Translations under genes and position numbers: made by a program
The notes under the pieces: model-generated
What the model was told of the DNA's origin: nothing
What the model saw: the letters and a program-made list of their open reading frames with translations, nothing else
Database searches by the model: none
Shown here: one piece after another, positions 36,002-45,064 of the stretch
How the letters are laid out: every line of letters starts with the position of its first letter
Position numbering within the stretch: the stretch's first letter is position 1
Assembly: GCF_019195455.1 (NCBI RefSeq)
Contig: NZ_JAIMBW010000001.1
Location: 1,550,001 to 1,614,000, forward strand
DNA: 64,000 nucleotides
DNA from: Gymnodinialimonas phycosphaerae
GTDB taxonomy: Bacteria; Pseudomonadota; Alphaproteobacteria; Rhodobacterales; Rhodobacteraceae
Direction: 5' to 3'

Positions 36002-36206
36002 AACGAAGAAGGCCACGTGGCCCACGACCCTCCCCGATCAGATCGCAGCCGTTAGAGAGGCCCTGCAAGCGTCTGGTGAGGCGTCCCCGGAACAGATCGC
36101 CCGGCACTTCAAACGCGCCCGCACGACCAGCGTCCAGCCGCTCCTCGAAAGCCTCGCGGCATTGGGTCAGGCTACGGCATTGGGAGGTGGAAGGTTCTCA
36201 TCTTGA
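36000..36206 (+). pseudogene. C-terminal remnant of a large protein, probably a DNA methylase
   Basis: In a different frame from the integrase stub, codons from ~36000 encode ATWPTTLPDQIAAVREAL, then an HTH-like ASPEQIARHFKRARTTSVQPLLESLAALGQA and GGGRFSS before the stop. It resembles the last ~60 residues of class I N6-adenine DNA methylases common in Rhodobacterales; that identification is from memory of the family and not tested. Only the tail remains, fused to the integrase stub. Confidence 0.5.
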
Positions 36207-36338
36207 AGGTCAACTGCCAGTCGGGAATGGCAATACACACGTGAGAAAGAATACTAGCGGTCAAGGCGTTAGCACTATTTCCGACAAGGGTCACACGTGC
36301 CACTCACAGCCCCAATCACATTATGTTGGAGGCAAGCC

Positions 36339-36638
36339 ATGAGCATCACAATTGCTTACCTGTTCTATACCCTCGCACTCGCACTTGCCGTCTACGGTGC
36401 CTACTTGGGCAAAGTCGTCGAGGCCTGCCTAAAGATAGGTACTGCGCTGGAAGGAGCGCCCGGACCCAAGGGCTTTCAAGATGCCATTACTCCACCGGAG
36501 ACGACCAAAGGCATCATGGTCAACTGGGTAGCCACGGCATGTATTCGGGCGAGAGACCGTCCTGCATGGTCACCGGCGCCGCTGCCAGCCCTGAGACCAT
36601 GCGCGTATTTCCGAGGGCTTCATAGGCGGACATCATGA
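36339..36638 (+). pseudogene. Truncated small membrane protein fused to antisense sequence
   Basis: ATG 36339 has a good Shine-Dalgarno (TTGGAGGCAAGCC). The first ~66 residues look genuine: one membrane helix (ITIAYLFYTLALALAVYGAYLG), then a soluble tail ending near VNWVATA. After ~36537 the frame reads antisense through the convergent hydrolase gene. The natural C-terminus is therefore missing. Family not recognised. Confidence 0.45.
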
Positions 36639-37236
36639 GGTCGTGGGCTAAGACCTCCGACCTGAGTTGATGGGAGACCTGTGCCATCCCGACGTAGGCG
36701 ATGAAGCGGTCGGGGGCGGCCTCTGCAACCTGAATACCGAGAAAGCTACCCCAGGAATGGCCGAGTAGAATGATACGGTCCTGCCCAAATCGTTCCCTCA
36801 GGTAGTCGGCAACCTCGATAGTGTCGGCAATCATTTGCGAGAGTGTCATGCTATCGTCGGGGATGTTCCGGGAATAGGACATGCCAGCCCCACGCTGCTC
36901 CCACCAAAACATCGTGAAGTCCCGCTCAAGACCCGTTGGATAAGTGTCATTCATGAAGAATTGAGGCATCCCCGGTCCGCCATGGAGACAGAGGACGACA
37001 GGGTTCGAAGGGTCATGGCTTTCAATGATCATGGTCTGCCGAACACCACCGATCTCGACCGTGGTGCTTTCTGATAGGCTTCCGGGAATGCCATTGCCCT
37101 CGCGGTCCGTGAGAGGTCGCGGTTATCCCGGGCTGAGGACTACCAAGACCGCAAAGCTGACGAACAGAATTGCCGCGACGATGATCAGAAAACCAAAGAC
37201 TATCACACGCTTTCTGCCTCTTGTCCGCACTGCCAT
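36520..37236 (-). pseudogene. Alpha/beta hydrolase, truncated and nonsense-interrupted
   Basis: The frame starts at ATG 37236 with a membrane anchor (FLIIVAAILFVSFAVLVVL), is stopped by TAA at 37125-37123 after SPG, and continues in frame (GSLSESTTVEIGGVRQ...). The hydrolase core is well preserved: LHGGPG oxyanion loop, WWEQRGAGMSYS, and nucleophile elbow GHSWGS. It ends abruptly near EYMPWLPS, about half the usual ~350 residues, so the catalytic Asp/His region is gone. A dead gene at the downstream end of the hydrolase cassette. Confidence 0.85.
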
Positions 37237-37247
37237 TTCATCCGCCC

Positions 37248-38684
37248 CTATTCGCCCCGTGCAATCAGGTCTGCCTCCATTGCATCGAGTGTCACGCGAT
37301 CAAGTAGCCGTCCGTTAGCGACCACTGCCATGGGACGGCGAAGAGTGGCCAGGTCTGCAAGCGGGTTGGCCTCCAATAGAACCATGTCGGCCCGCTGACC
37401 CTGCGTGATCGTTCCGTCCTGATCGGGCAAACCGAAAAAGCGAGGTGGTGCGACAGTGGCGGTATAGAGCGCCTCCTGCGGCGTTAGTCCGGCATCGACG
37501 TAGATGTCCAACTCATCCAGCAGCGAGAACCCGTGGAACAGGTAAGGGTTGGCGAAAGACGCGTCGCTGGCAGCCAGGATCGGCACCCCTGCGGCGTGGG
37601 CCATCGCAAATGTCTGTCTATCCAAAGCAATTGTTGCTTCGGCAAGTTCGAGCACTTCGTCCGCAACCGCCTCCAGCCGGAAGTCGGGGCGTCCCCACGC
37701 CTCTCGCACCTCGGCGGGGATCATCCGCATACGAGGCGCATCCGGAGCAGGCCAGTTTCCGATGTAGAAATCTGCAACCACCAGCGTCGGACTGACATGG
37801 AGGGCCGCATCTACCATATCGGCGAGAACAGATTCGCACAGCGCCTCATCCCATGACGACAGAATGATGCCATTGCGATCCGCCATCAGACCAAAGACTT
37901 CATCCAAATCTGCGTTGCGTGCCATGGCCTCGCTTAGGGCCTCCACCATCTCAGCTTCCCGCGTGGAGCAGGCCATTGGAATACGACCGAAGTGCTCCAT
38001 CCCCGCCTGACCAACCTCGATCGCGGTGGCAAGCGTCACTTGCTCGGGGATATGGCCAACCAAAGGCAGGCCCGCCTCTGCGGCAGCCTCGGCAAGCGAC
38101 CGATATGTTGGCTCGCTGAGCATGGAATAGGCTTTCACAGCGTCCCATCCTTCGCTCGCGATCTGACCAACGACTTCTGCGGCCTGGCCCGGTGTGTCTG
38201 CCAGGAACATGCCGGGCCAAGACCCCGGCGATCCATCCACCCAGGCTCCAGACAAAACAATCCTTGGGCCCAAGACTTCCCGCGCTTCGATCTGCGTTTG
38301 AAGCGCTTGCTGGTCTTCGAAGGGCCATAGCGCCCCCATGTCTCGAATACCGGTCACCCCATTGATCAGATAAAGTGGCAGCGCGGTCGCAGGCTCGGCT
38401 GGGGACGAAAAGATATGAACATGGCTGTCCCAAAGGCCGGGTATCAGATAGCCAGCGTCGCTGTCGAACGTTTCAAGCGGCCCCGTCGGGATGGTGAGAT
38501 CCGCACCGACCTGCAAAATCATGCCGTCTTCAATCAGGACCGATTGACCCGGTGTGACTGTTCCGGCCTCTACATCGACAATGGCAACGTCTTCCAGCAA
38601 GACCATAGACTGGGCAGTTGCCTGACTTCCGAAGGGCAAGGTCGCCATCAATGCAAGAATGCAAACACACTGAATTTTCATCAT
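37248..38684 (-). CDS. Periplasmic amidohydrolase family metal-dependent hydrolase
   Basis: 478 residues with a signal peptide (VCILALMATLPFGSQATAQ). Amidohydrolase barrel: SHVHIF (metal histidines ~88, 90), DAVKAYS with the probable carboxylated lysine (~174), VGHIPEQ, and AASDASFAN with the final aspartate. Resembles the imidazolonepropionase/prolidase-like exported amidohydrolases; substrate unknown. Second-last gene of a minus-strand cassette with a serine hydrolase and a CPBP protease. Confidence 0.85.
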   Translation of the reverse strand: MMKIQCVCILALMATLPFGSQATAQSMVLLEDVAIVDVEAGTVTPGQSVLIEDGMILQVGADLTIPTGPLETFDSDAGYLIPGLWDSHVHIFSSPAEPATALPLYLINGVTGIRDMGALWPFEDQQALQTQIEAREVLGPRIVLSGAWVDGSPGSWPGMFLADTPGQAAEVVGQIASEGWDAVKAYSMLSEPTYRSLAEAAAEAGLPLVGHIPEQVTLATAIEVGQAGMEHFGRIPMACSTREAEMVEALSEAMARNADLDEVFGLMADRNGIILSSWDEALCESVLADMVDAALHVSPTLVVADFYIGNWPAPDAPRMRMIPAEVREAWGRPDFRLEAVADEVLELAEATIALDRQTFAMAHAAGVPILAASDASFANPYLFHGFSLLDELDIYVDAGLTPQEALYTATVAPPRFFGLPDQDGTITQGQRADMVLLEANPLADLATLRRPMAVVANGRLLDRVTLDAMEADLIARGE

Positions 38685-38744
38685 ATTCCCCTTCGAGAGG
38701 TTTCCCTCAACAACGTGTTCGCACGGGCCAAGACACTGTTGTGA

Positions 38745-39920
38745 TTATTCCTGTGTGACCGCCCTAATCAGCAGGTCCGCAAGCGCCGCTTCCAGCGCGG
38801 GGACCAGATCGGTGCTGTCATCAACAATCCCTGCATCGGTGTTGATCTGGAACGCGATGGTGATGCCATGGTCGGCACAGTGCCGAAGGCTTGTCACGTA
38901 ACCCGGCACCCAACCGCCGTGGCCGTAAACCGGGCCGAGGGGCGTATTGGCGTAGATGGCAACGCCGCTTCCATAGAGGATGTCAGGGGCGTCAGGGTGA
39001 ACAGGCACCGCATCAAGCAGCCTTTCCAGATGCGGAGTGTTAATCGCCTCGCCGGTGAACAGCGCATCACCCCAGTATGACAGGTCATGTGAAGTAGAGA
39101 TGAAGCCTCCTCCAGTCCATTCGATGGCCGGATTCCAGAGTAAGGCCCCCCCCTCATCATTTGTCCGTATCGGCAAGCCGAACACGTTGTCTTCGATCGT
39201 GTAGCCGACAGCCAGATCAGCAAGCGCCGGAGTGACCGAGGAGGTCGTCGCATCAAGACCGATTGGAACCAGGAAACGCGCCGACACCAAGTCAAAGAAA
39301 TCCGCCTCGGATGCCGCCTCGATCACGAGCCCCAGAAGCAGGTGGCCTGTATCGGTGTAGGACCATCCCCGGCCGGCTTCAAACAAGGGATCGCGCCCCA
39401 GAATGAACGTGATGGCATCCTCAGGCTCAAAAACGCCATTGGCACCAGCGTCCAACATACGCTGAGCCACCCCTTCCAGGTGAACATGGTCGGGCAGACC
39501 GGCGCTATGGGTCAGTAGATGCCCCACCGTGACCGTCGATGCATTGGGCAACGCATCGAACCAGTCCTCGCCACCCAAATAGTCAGCAACAAGGTCCGAA
39601 CGGCTCAACACACCGTCGCTCTCCAGAGCGAGGACCAAAGCGCCAACAATCGTTTTCCCGACGCTTGCCGCGAGCATCCTGGTATTTGGTGTCGCTGCTA
39701 TACCAGCCTCGGCATCCGCCAGCCCGACCGCGGCATCCCCAACACTCCCATCAGGCAAGGCGTAGGAGACAGTGGCTCCGGGGATCGCATAGGTTTCGTG
39801 GAAGGCAGACAGCAGGTTTCGCACCTGCTCGGAAAGGTCATCCGCGTTGGCGGTCACCAAGGTTGGCAACGCCACCGTGAAGGCCAGGATGCTTGCGAAA
39901 GTCAGCTTGACCCGGCTCAT
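38745..39920 (-). CDS. Exported serine hydrolase, beta-lactamase (class C-like) family
   Basis: 391 residues with a signal peptide (LTFASILAFTVALPTLVTA). SVGK at 86-89 gives the nucleophile serine and lysine; Y188 in SYTDTGH stands for the YxN motif (here YTD); HGG appears near ~330 (YGHGGWVPGY) in place of KTG. This set is typical of esterases/peptidases of the class C fold rather than true beta-lactamases. Overlaps the CPBP gene by four bases. Confidence 0.88.
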   Translation of the reverse strand: MSRVKLTFASILAFTVALPTLVTANADDLSEQVRNLLSAFHETYAIPGATVSYALPDGSVGDAAVGLADAEAGIAATPNTRMLAASVGKTIVGALVLALESDGVLSRSDLVADYLGGEDWFDALPNASTVTVGHLLTHSAGLPDHVHLEGVAQRMLDAGANGVFEPEDAITFILGRDPLFEAGRGWSYTDTGHLLLGLVIEAASEADFFDLVSARFLVPIGLDATTSSVTPALADLAVGYTIEDNVFGLPIRTNDEGGALLWNPAIEWTGGGFISTSHDLSYWGDALFTGEAINTPHLERLLDAVPVHPDAPDILYGSGVAIYANTPLGPVYGHGGWVPGYVTSLRHCADHGITIAFQINTDAGIVDDSTDLVPALEAALADLLIRAVTQE

Positions 39921-40765
39921 CGCTCGTGTCCGGTTTCGCCGGGAATGACCTCGGTTGCGGCATCCTCCCGAGTGAACATCGTGTTCCGGTTACACCATAC
40001 GACGACAGCGGCCACGACAACGAGAATCCATGTGTCATAGGGTTGCGCATCAGGCCAGAATGGGTTGATCAGTTGCCAGTGGAATAACATCGGCCAGAGG
40101 AGACCACCGCCCGAACGATTGAAGATCGGTGTCACCAAGACGGCAAGCGTGATGTTGCCCACGAAGAATGGCAAGAAGTTCCATTCTGCAAATACGGTTC
40201 CAGACAGAAAGAACGCCGGAAGGTGCCAGATACCCCAGATTGTTCCGATGATGACCCCCGCCCAGATCGGGGCCATATGACGTTGCAGGATCGGTTGGGC
40301 AACGCCCCGCCAACCGAATTCTTCGATGGGCCCAAGAAACAACATCATGAACAAGACAGCGACCATTGCCGCGACGCTTTCCGGCGGGATTGGTGCGAGC
40401 AATGGGCCGCTCTTCAGTAAGGAACCGGCCATGTAGACAATTGGGATGACCAAAAATATGAACGCCGCCCACCCAGTGGAACAGCGCCACATCAGCAACC
40501 GCGACAGGAAAGCTTTCAATCCCGCGACCCCGCCGAAGTAGAGAACGAGGATGAAGGCGGATATGGCCGGTGCCCAAGTTGCCGCGAAAAAGAACGGATG
40601 GGACCCGCTGATCTCACCAAATGCCTGCGACGCCCATTCCGGGGAAACGATGTAGACGCCGATAAGGGTCCACGTGATGCCGAATGTAATCAAGAAGTAG
40701 GCGGCGATGGCCAGCGGTGGGACTCGCCTCGGATGTCCGGCAGTAGGAGTTGCGACTTCGGTCAT
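39917..40765 (-). CDS. CPBP-family intramembrane metalloprotease
   Basis: 282 residues from ATG 40765, with GGAGG 9 bases upstream. About eight membrane segments. The CPBP (Abi/Rce1-like) motifs are present: EEFGWRG (glutamate pair and arginine) and WGIWHLPAF (second metal histidine), with a later LFHWQL. Members process prenyl proteins or act in bacteriocin self-immunity. It is first in the cassette, and its stop overlaps the serine-hydrolase start (ATGA). Confidence 0.9.
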   Translation of the reverse strand: MTEVATPTAGHPRRVPPLAIAAYFLITFGITWTLIGVYIVSPEWASQAFGEISGSHPFFFAATWAPAISAFILVLYFGGVAGLKAFLSRLLMWRCSTGWAAFIFLVIPIVYMAGSLLKSGPLLAPIPPESVAAMVAVLFMMLFLGPIEEFGWRGVAQPILQRHMAPIWAGVIIGTIWGIWHLPAFFLSGTVFAEWNFLPFFVGNITLAVLVTPIFNRSGGGLLWPMLFHWQLINPFWPDAQPYDTWILVVVAAVVVWCNRNTMFTREDAATEVIPGETGHER

Positions 40766-40929
40766 GGTCTTAGCCTCCAGAATGCAGTGACTGATTGTGC
40801 CTCGATACGCTCTCCATCCCCTGAGACATTTGACTTTGATCAATGCAGACTCGGACGTGCGCGGGCGGGCACATTCGACAGGCTTTGTGCAACGCAATTG
40901 AGCAAAAATCCCAAATCCATGACGCTTCC

Positions 40930-41301
40930 GAATATAAACTGACCTGTCAGCGAGAGTGGGCCCACGTCAGGTGTGACCGCTGGCAAGTGAACAAAAAACT
41001 GTTGCGCCTCTACCGCGAGGAGTGGCTGCAAGGACGCAAGCGCGGCGGCCGCAAGCGAGCCTTGGGGATACGCAGACCAATGCTGGTGCCTGAACGGCTC
41101 GATGAAAGTGATCGGTAATGCTGTCCTCAGAGAGCGCCAGGAAAGCCGGATCGATTGGCACGATATCGCGCCGCGCAAGCCGATGCAGTTCGCCGTCATC
41201 GAGGCCTTCATCGGCCGCTTGTGAGAGACGCTTTTGAACGAAACCCTGTTCTCCTCGCTGAACGAAGCCCGCAGAACGATCAGCTCTTGGAAGAAGAACT
41301 A
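40930..41301 (+). mobile_element. Decayed IS3-family transposase (OrfB) remnant
   Basis: Two pieces of an IS3-type integrase-domain protein on the plus strand. 40951-41118 reads QVNKKLLRLYREEW...RKRALGIRRPMLVPERLDE, the early OrfB region. 41157-41301 reads the region around the catalytic glutamate (DIAPRKPMQF...IEAFIGRL-stop-ETLLNETLFSSLNEARRTISSWK). The catalytic core between them is missing and there are internal stops. No terminal inverted repeats or target duplication found. Confidence 0.8.
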
Positions 41302-41479
41302 AACCCGGGGAAGACCCCACTCATGCCTCGGCAATCTAGCGCCGCAGCAACTTGCGTTGAAACCAAGATTGGAAACCAAGGCCGTATGAGGCCAAAAATC
41401 AACTGTCGCATTCCCCCAAAGGGTGGAGGAACGTCGCGGCTCAAGCCACTCACCATTTTCTTCCGCAGCCTAAGCAGGC

Positions 41480-42235
41480 TCAACTGCCAGAGACCAGACG
41501 CCAGAAAAAAACACCACTCATCCCGAAGCCGATCAAGCCCACCAGCGCGCGAACAGCTGGTTTGGGCAGGCGTCGCGCAAGCGGCGCACCCGCGTAACCG
41601 CCCAAGGTGGCCGCCACCATCATCGCCGCCGCGTAGGGCCAGATCACAAGGCCTGCCGCCGCGAAGATGCCGACCGAGATCAACGAGATCACGAAGCTCA
41701 GCCCGTTTTTCAGGCCATTCATCTGGTGGATATCGCTCATCCCCCAAAGCGCGAACAGCGCCAGCAGCACGATGCCAAGGCCACCGTTGAAATAGCCGCC
41801 GTAGACCGAAACCGCAAAAAGGCCCATCGCGCCCTCGGGCGTCACGGCGCGGGCGCGGGCGGCGGCGATGGCGCGGATCTTGTCGCCGTAAAGGAAGGCC
41901 AGAGTGGAAGCCAACAGCAGGAACGGGACGACGGCCGAGAACGCCTTGTTTGACGACACCAGAAGCAGGCCGGACCCCACGGCCGCGCCCGCCAGCGCGA
42001 TGACGCTCAACCGTGCGATACGCGCGCGGTCGAAAGCCGCCAGTTCGGCCCGGAAGCCCACGGCACCCGCCAGATAGCCCGGGAAGACGGCCACGGCGCT
42101 GGTCGCATTGGCAGCCACGGGTGGCACACCCACGGCGACGAGCGCCGGGAAGGTCAAAAAGGTGCCGCCGCCCGCGATGGTGTTCAGCACGCCGGCCCCG
42201 AAGGCTGCGGCGCAAAGGATCAGAAAATCAAACAT
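41480..42235 (-). CDS. Sulfite exporter TauE/SafE family transporter
   Basis: 251 residues with about eight membrane helices. The N-terminal GAGVLNTIAGGGTFLTFPAL and NATSAVAVFPGYLAG are the two halves of the TauE/SafE (DUF81) signature; YGGYFNGGLGI in the second half repeats the motif. Exports an organic or inorganic anion; it precedes the ureide cluster on the same strand, but a functional link is not shown. Confidence 0.92.
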   Translation of the reverse strand: MFDFLILCAAAFGAGVLNTIAGGGTFLTFPALVAVGVPPVAANATSAVAVFPGYLAGAVGFRAELAAFDRARIARLSVIALAGAAVGSGLLLVSSNKAFSAVVPFLLLASTLAFLYGDKIRAIAAARARAVTPEGAMGLFAVSVYGGYFNGGLGIVLLALFALWGMSDIHQMNGLKNGLSFVISLISVGIFAAAGLVIWPYAAAMMVAATLGGYAGAPLARRLPKPAVRALVGLIGFGMSGVFFWRLVSGS

Positions 42236-42257
42236 GACGCCTCGGTTAAACGCAAAA

Positions 42258-42282
42258 CAGCCCCGCCGAAAGGGCGGAGCTG
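42258..42282 (-). terminator. Hairpin terminator after the NCS2 permease gene
   Basis: CAGC-CCCGCC and GGGCGG-AGCTG pair around a GAAA tetraloop (TTTC on the minus strand). On the minus strand the stem is followed by TGTTTTGCGTTTAA, a modest U tract. Placed 22 bases downstream of the permease stop. Confidence 0.65.
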
Positions 42283-42304
42283 CTTGTTGACAAAAGACCG
42301 GGCT

Positions 42305-43738
42305 TCAGCCTTTCGGCAAGCTGCCCCCGCCGTGACCAGACATCCCGCCCGAGACTTCCTCGGTCGCCTCTGCGGCCAAGTCTTCCGGCAGCACGAGGTT
42401 CAGCACGATGGCGATCAGCGCCGCAGGCAGAAGGCCCGAGGTGGCGAGGATGCGGATTGTGTCGGGCAAGTACTGCACCGCCTGCGGGTCCAGTTGCAGG
42501 CCCAGGCCCACCGACAGGGAAATCGCGAAGATCACCATGTTGCGGCGGTTCCAATTCACGTCCGACAGCATCGAAATACCGGCGGCCACGACCATGCCGA
42601 ACATCACGATGACACCACCGCCCAAAACCTCGATCGGGATGGTGCGGATCACCGCACCGACCTTGGGCACAAGGCCGCAGACGATCAGGAAGATCGCGCC
42701 GATGGTCACGACGTGGCGGCTCATCACGCCGGTCATGGCGATCAGGCCCACGTTCTGCGAGAAGCTGGTGTTGGGAAAGCCGCCGAACATGCCCGCAATT
42801 GCGGTGCCGACACCGTCGGCGTAGGTGGCCCCGGTGATCTCCTTGTCAGTCGCTTCACGACCGGCACCGCCCTTGGTGATGCCGGACACGTCGCCCACGG
42901 TCTCAACCGCCGAGACGAAGGCCATCAGGCAGAAGCCCACGACCGCCGCAATCGAGAATTCAAACCCGTAGCGGAAGAATTCGGGCAGCGCGAAGGGCGC
43001 CGCGCGCGACCAGCTTGTCCCGATCCCTTCGATCGTGACCATGCCCATCGCCAGCGCGTAGACGTAGCCCACGAGGATGCCGATCACGACCGCCGACACC
43101 GACAACATGCCGCGTGCGAAGAACTTCAGGCCAAGTGTCACGAAGACAACGACCAGCGCGGCGGACCAGTTGAGCAGGCTGCCATATTCAGGCGAGTTGA
43201 TCGCCGGAACACCGCCTGCCGCGTACTGAATACCTACCTTGACCAGCGCCAGACCGATCATCGTGACCACAAGGCCCGTGACCAGCGGCGGCAGGGCAAA
43301 GCGGACCTTGCCGATGAATGTTCCCAGCAGTGCATGGAACAGACCGCCGATCAGGACACCGCCGAAAAGCGCGGGCAGCGCCTCGACCCCCTGCCCCGCG
43401 ACGAGTGGGATCATGATCGGGATGAAAGCAAAGCTTGTGCCCTGAACGATGGGCAGACGCGCGCCCACGGGGCCCAGACCGATGGTCTGGAACAGCGTAG
43501 CGATGCCTGCGAACAGCATCGACATCTGGATCAGATAGGTCATGTCGGGAAAGCCATTGGCGCCAGCATCCGAGCCGAAGCCGAAGCCCGCCGCTCCCGC
43601 GATGATGATCGCCGGGGTGACGTTGGAGACGAACATCGCCAGCACGTGCTGGATGCCCAATGGAATGGCGCGGTGAAGCGCCGGTGTGTAGTCCGGATCG
43701 CGAAGTTGCTCCGGTGTCCCTATTGCGGTGTCAGCCAT
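42305..43738 (-). CDS. NCS2-family purine permease (urate/xanthine type)
   Basis: 477 residues, twelve to fourteen membrane segments. The nucleobase signature QNVGLIAMTGVMSRHV is near ~325, FVSAVETVGDVSGI precedes it, and LPIVQGTSFAF is the N-terminal motif. The ureide genes upstream on the same strand point to urate or xanthine as substrate. It starts 31 bases after allA ends. Confidence 0.93.
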   Translation of the reverse strand: MADTAIGTPEQLRDPDYTPALHRAIPLGIQHVLAMFVSNVTPAIIIAGAAGFGFGSDAGANGFPDMTYLIQMSMLFAGIATLFQTIGLGPVGARLPIVQGTSFAFIPIMIPLVAGQGVEALPALFGGVLIGGLFHALLGTFIGKVRFALPPLVTGLVVTMIGLALVKVGIQYAAGGVPAINSPEYGSLLNWSAALVVVFVTLGLKFFARGMLSVSAVVIGILVGYVYALAMGMVTIEGIGTSWSRAAPFALPEFFRYGFEFSIAAVVGFCLMAFVSAVETVGDVSGITKGGAGREATDKEITGATYADGVGTAIAGMFGGFPNTSFSQNVGLIAMTGVMSRHVVTIGAIFLIVCGLVPKVGAVIRTIPIEVLGGGVIVMFGMVVAAGISMLSDVNWNRRNMVIFAISLSVGLGLQLDPQAVQYLPDTIRILATSGLLPAALIAIVLNLVLPEDLAAEATEEVSGGMSGHGGGSLPKG

Positions 43739-43769
43739 GGTTTTGTCCCTCTCTGGTTGACTGTTTTTT

Positions 43770-44243
43770 TCAGTTTTTTGTTATCGTTAGCGGCTGTTCC
43801 AGCCGGTGTTCTTCAAGATTGTTGCCCGCCCCGATCCGATCGATCACCGCGAACAGCCCTGAGCCTTCGATGGGCGCCAGCACCCCGTGCCAGGTGTTGC
43901 GCGCGATGTTCACGGCCACATCGTTGCGCGCCACGAAAACTTCCGGCTGGCCGGGGTGCCCCCCCTCATCAGGGGCCACAATGACCAACAGGGCCGCGTC
44001 GGACATGGGGATGAAGCACTGAGAGCCAAGCGGGTGCCGCTCCAGCAGGTGGCAGGTGTAGGGTAGCGCACGCAGCTTGGACTGGAACAGGCTCAGACCC
44101 GGTTTGCCGTCGACAATGTCGATGTCCGCCAGATCGCCGAAGCGCTGGCACATGCCGTCGTTGATGGTGACGAATTTGCCCTTTAAAGCGATCACCTGCC
44201 CGAATGGCGCAAAGGCCTCGGGCGTGATCGGGACGGCGATCAC
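43770..44243 (-). CDS. allA: Ureidoglycolate lyase
   Basis: 157 residues from GTG 44243, which overlaps the allE stop as GTGA; a longer frame to 44375 runs inside allE. AllA cupin fold: AFAPFGQVI near the N-terminus, HLLERHPLGSQCFIPM in the middle, and NIARNTWHGVLAPIEG with the late histidine. Cleaves ureidoglycolate to glyoxylate and urea. Confidence 0.93.
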   Translation of the reverse strand: MIAVPITPEAFAPFGQVIALKGKFVTINDGMCQRFGDLADIDIVDGKPGLSLFQSKLRALPYTCHLLERHPLGSQCFIPMSDAALLVIVAPDEGGHPGQPEVFVARNDVAVNIARNTWHGVLAPIEGSGLFAVIDRIGAGNNLEEHRLEQPLTITKN

Positions 44244-45064
44244 AGGTCCATCCCCGGATGGCGGTTCACGTCCTTGTAGAGCAGGTAGCGGAACCGCCCC
44301 GGCCCGCCCGCGTAGCAAGCCTGCGGGCAGAACGCGCGCAGCCACATGAAATCGCCCTCTTCGACCTCGACCCAATCGGTGTTGAGGCGGTAGACGGCCT
44401 TGCCCTCCAGCACATAAAGCCCGTGCTCCATCACATGGGTTTCCGCGAAGGGAATGCAGCCGCCGGGCTCGAACGTGACGATGGTGACATGCATGTCGTG
44501 GCGCAGATCGGTGGGATCGACAAAGCGCGTCGTGGCCCAGGCGCCATTCGTGTCCGGCATGACCGTGGGCGCGATGTCGGCCTCATTGAGGAACAGCGGC
44601 TTGGGCCAGTCCAGCCCCTCTACCGCGTTATAGCGTTTGCGGATCCAGTGGAAGCGCGCGGGCCCGTCTGCATGGTTGCGCAATGACCAGCGCAATCCGG
44701 CGGGAAGGTAGGCGTAGCCCCCCTCAATCAGCGTGTGGGACTTTCCGCCCAAGGTGATCTCGATCGTGCCTTCGGTGACGAAGATCACCCCTTGCACACG
44801 GTCATCAGGCTCTGGCGTGTCACTGCCGCCCCCGGGGCCGACCTCCATGATGTATTGTGAGAATGTCTCAGCAAAGCCTGTCATCGGACGGGCGAGAATC
44901 CAGGCGCGCGTGGCGTCCCAGAACGGGAAGGACGAGGTAACGATATCCATCATCGTGCCCCGTGGGATCACGGCGTAGGCATCCGTGAACACCGCGCGAT
45001 CTGTCATCACTTGGGATTGGGGCGGGTGGCCGCCCTGGGGCGAAAAGTAGCTGCGGTCACTCAT
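44240..45064 (-). CDS. allE: (S)-ureidoglycine aminohydrolase, bicupin
   Basis: 274 residues with two cupin domains. The second has PFAETHVMEHGLYVLEG with the metal ligands, and C-terminal YKDVNRHP. Converts ureidoglycine to ureidoglycolate and ammonia, the step before AllA. Four-base overlaps with both neighbours (puuE-uraD upstream, allA downstream). Confidence 0.93.
   Translation of the reverse strand: MSDRSYFSPQGGHPPQSQVMTDRAVFTDAYAVIPRGTMMDIVTSSFPFWDATRAWILARPMTGFAETFSQYIMEVGPGGGSDTPEPDDRVQGVIFVTEGTIEITLGGKSHTLIEGGYAYLPAGLRWSLRNHADGPARFHWIRKRYNAVEGLDWPKPLFLNEADIAPTVMPDTNGAWATTRFVDPTDLRHDMHVTIVTFEPGGCIPFAETHVMEHGLYVLEGKAVYRLNTDWVEVEEGDFMWLRAFCPQACYAGGPGRFRYLLYKDVNRHPGMDL

Noticed and set aside
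38745..39920. True beta-lactamase (antibiotic resistance)
   Set aside because: The YxN and KTG motifs are replaced by YTD and HGG, which points to an esterase/peptidase of the same fold.
40840..41211. 123-codon minus-strand ORF
   Set aside because: It is the antisense of the decayed IS3-type transposase fragment.
42284..43984. 566-codon plus-strand ORF opposite the NCS2 permease
   Set aside because: The permease has all family motifs; the antisense product is a low-complexity H/D/R/Q sequence with no domain.
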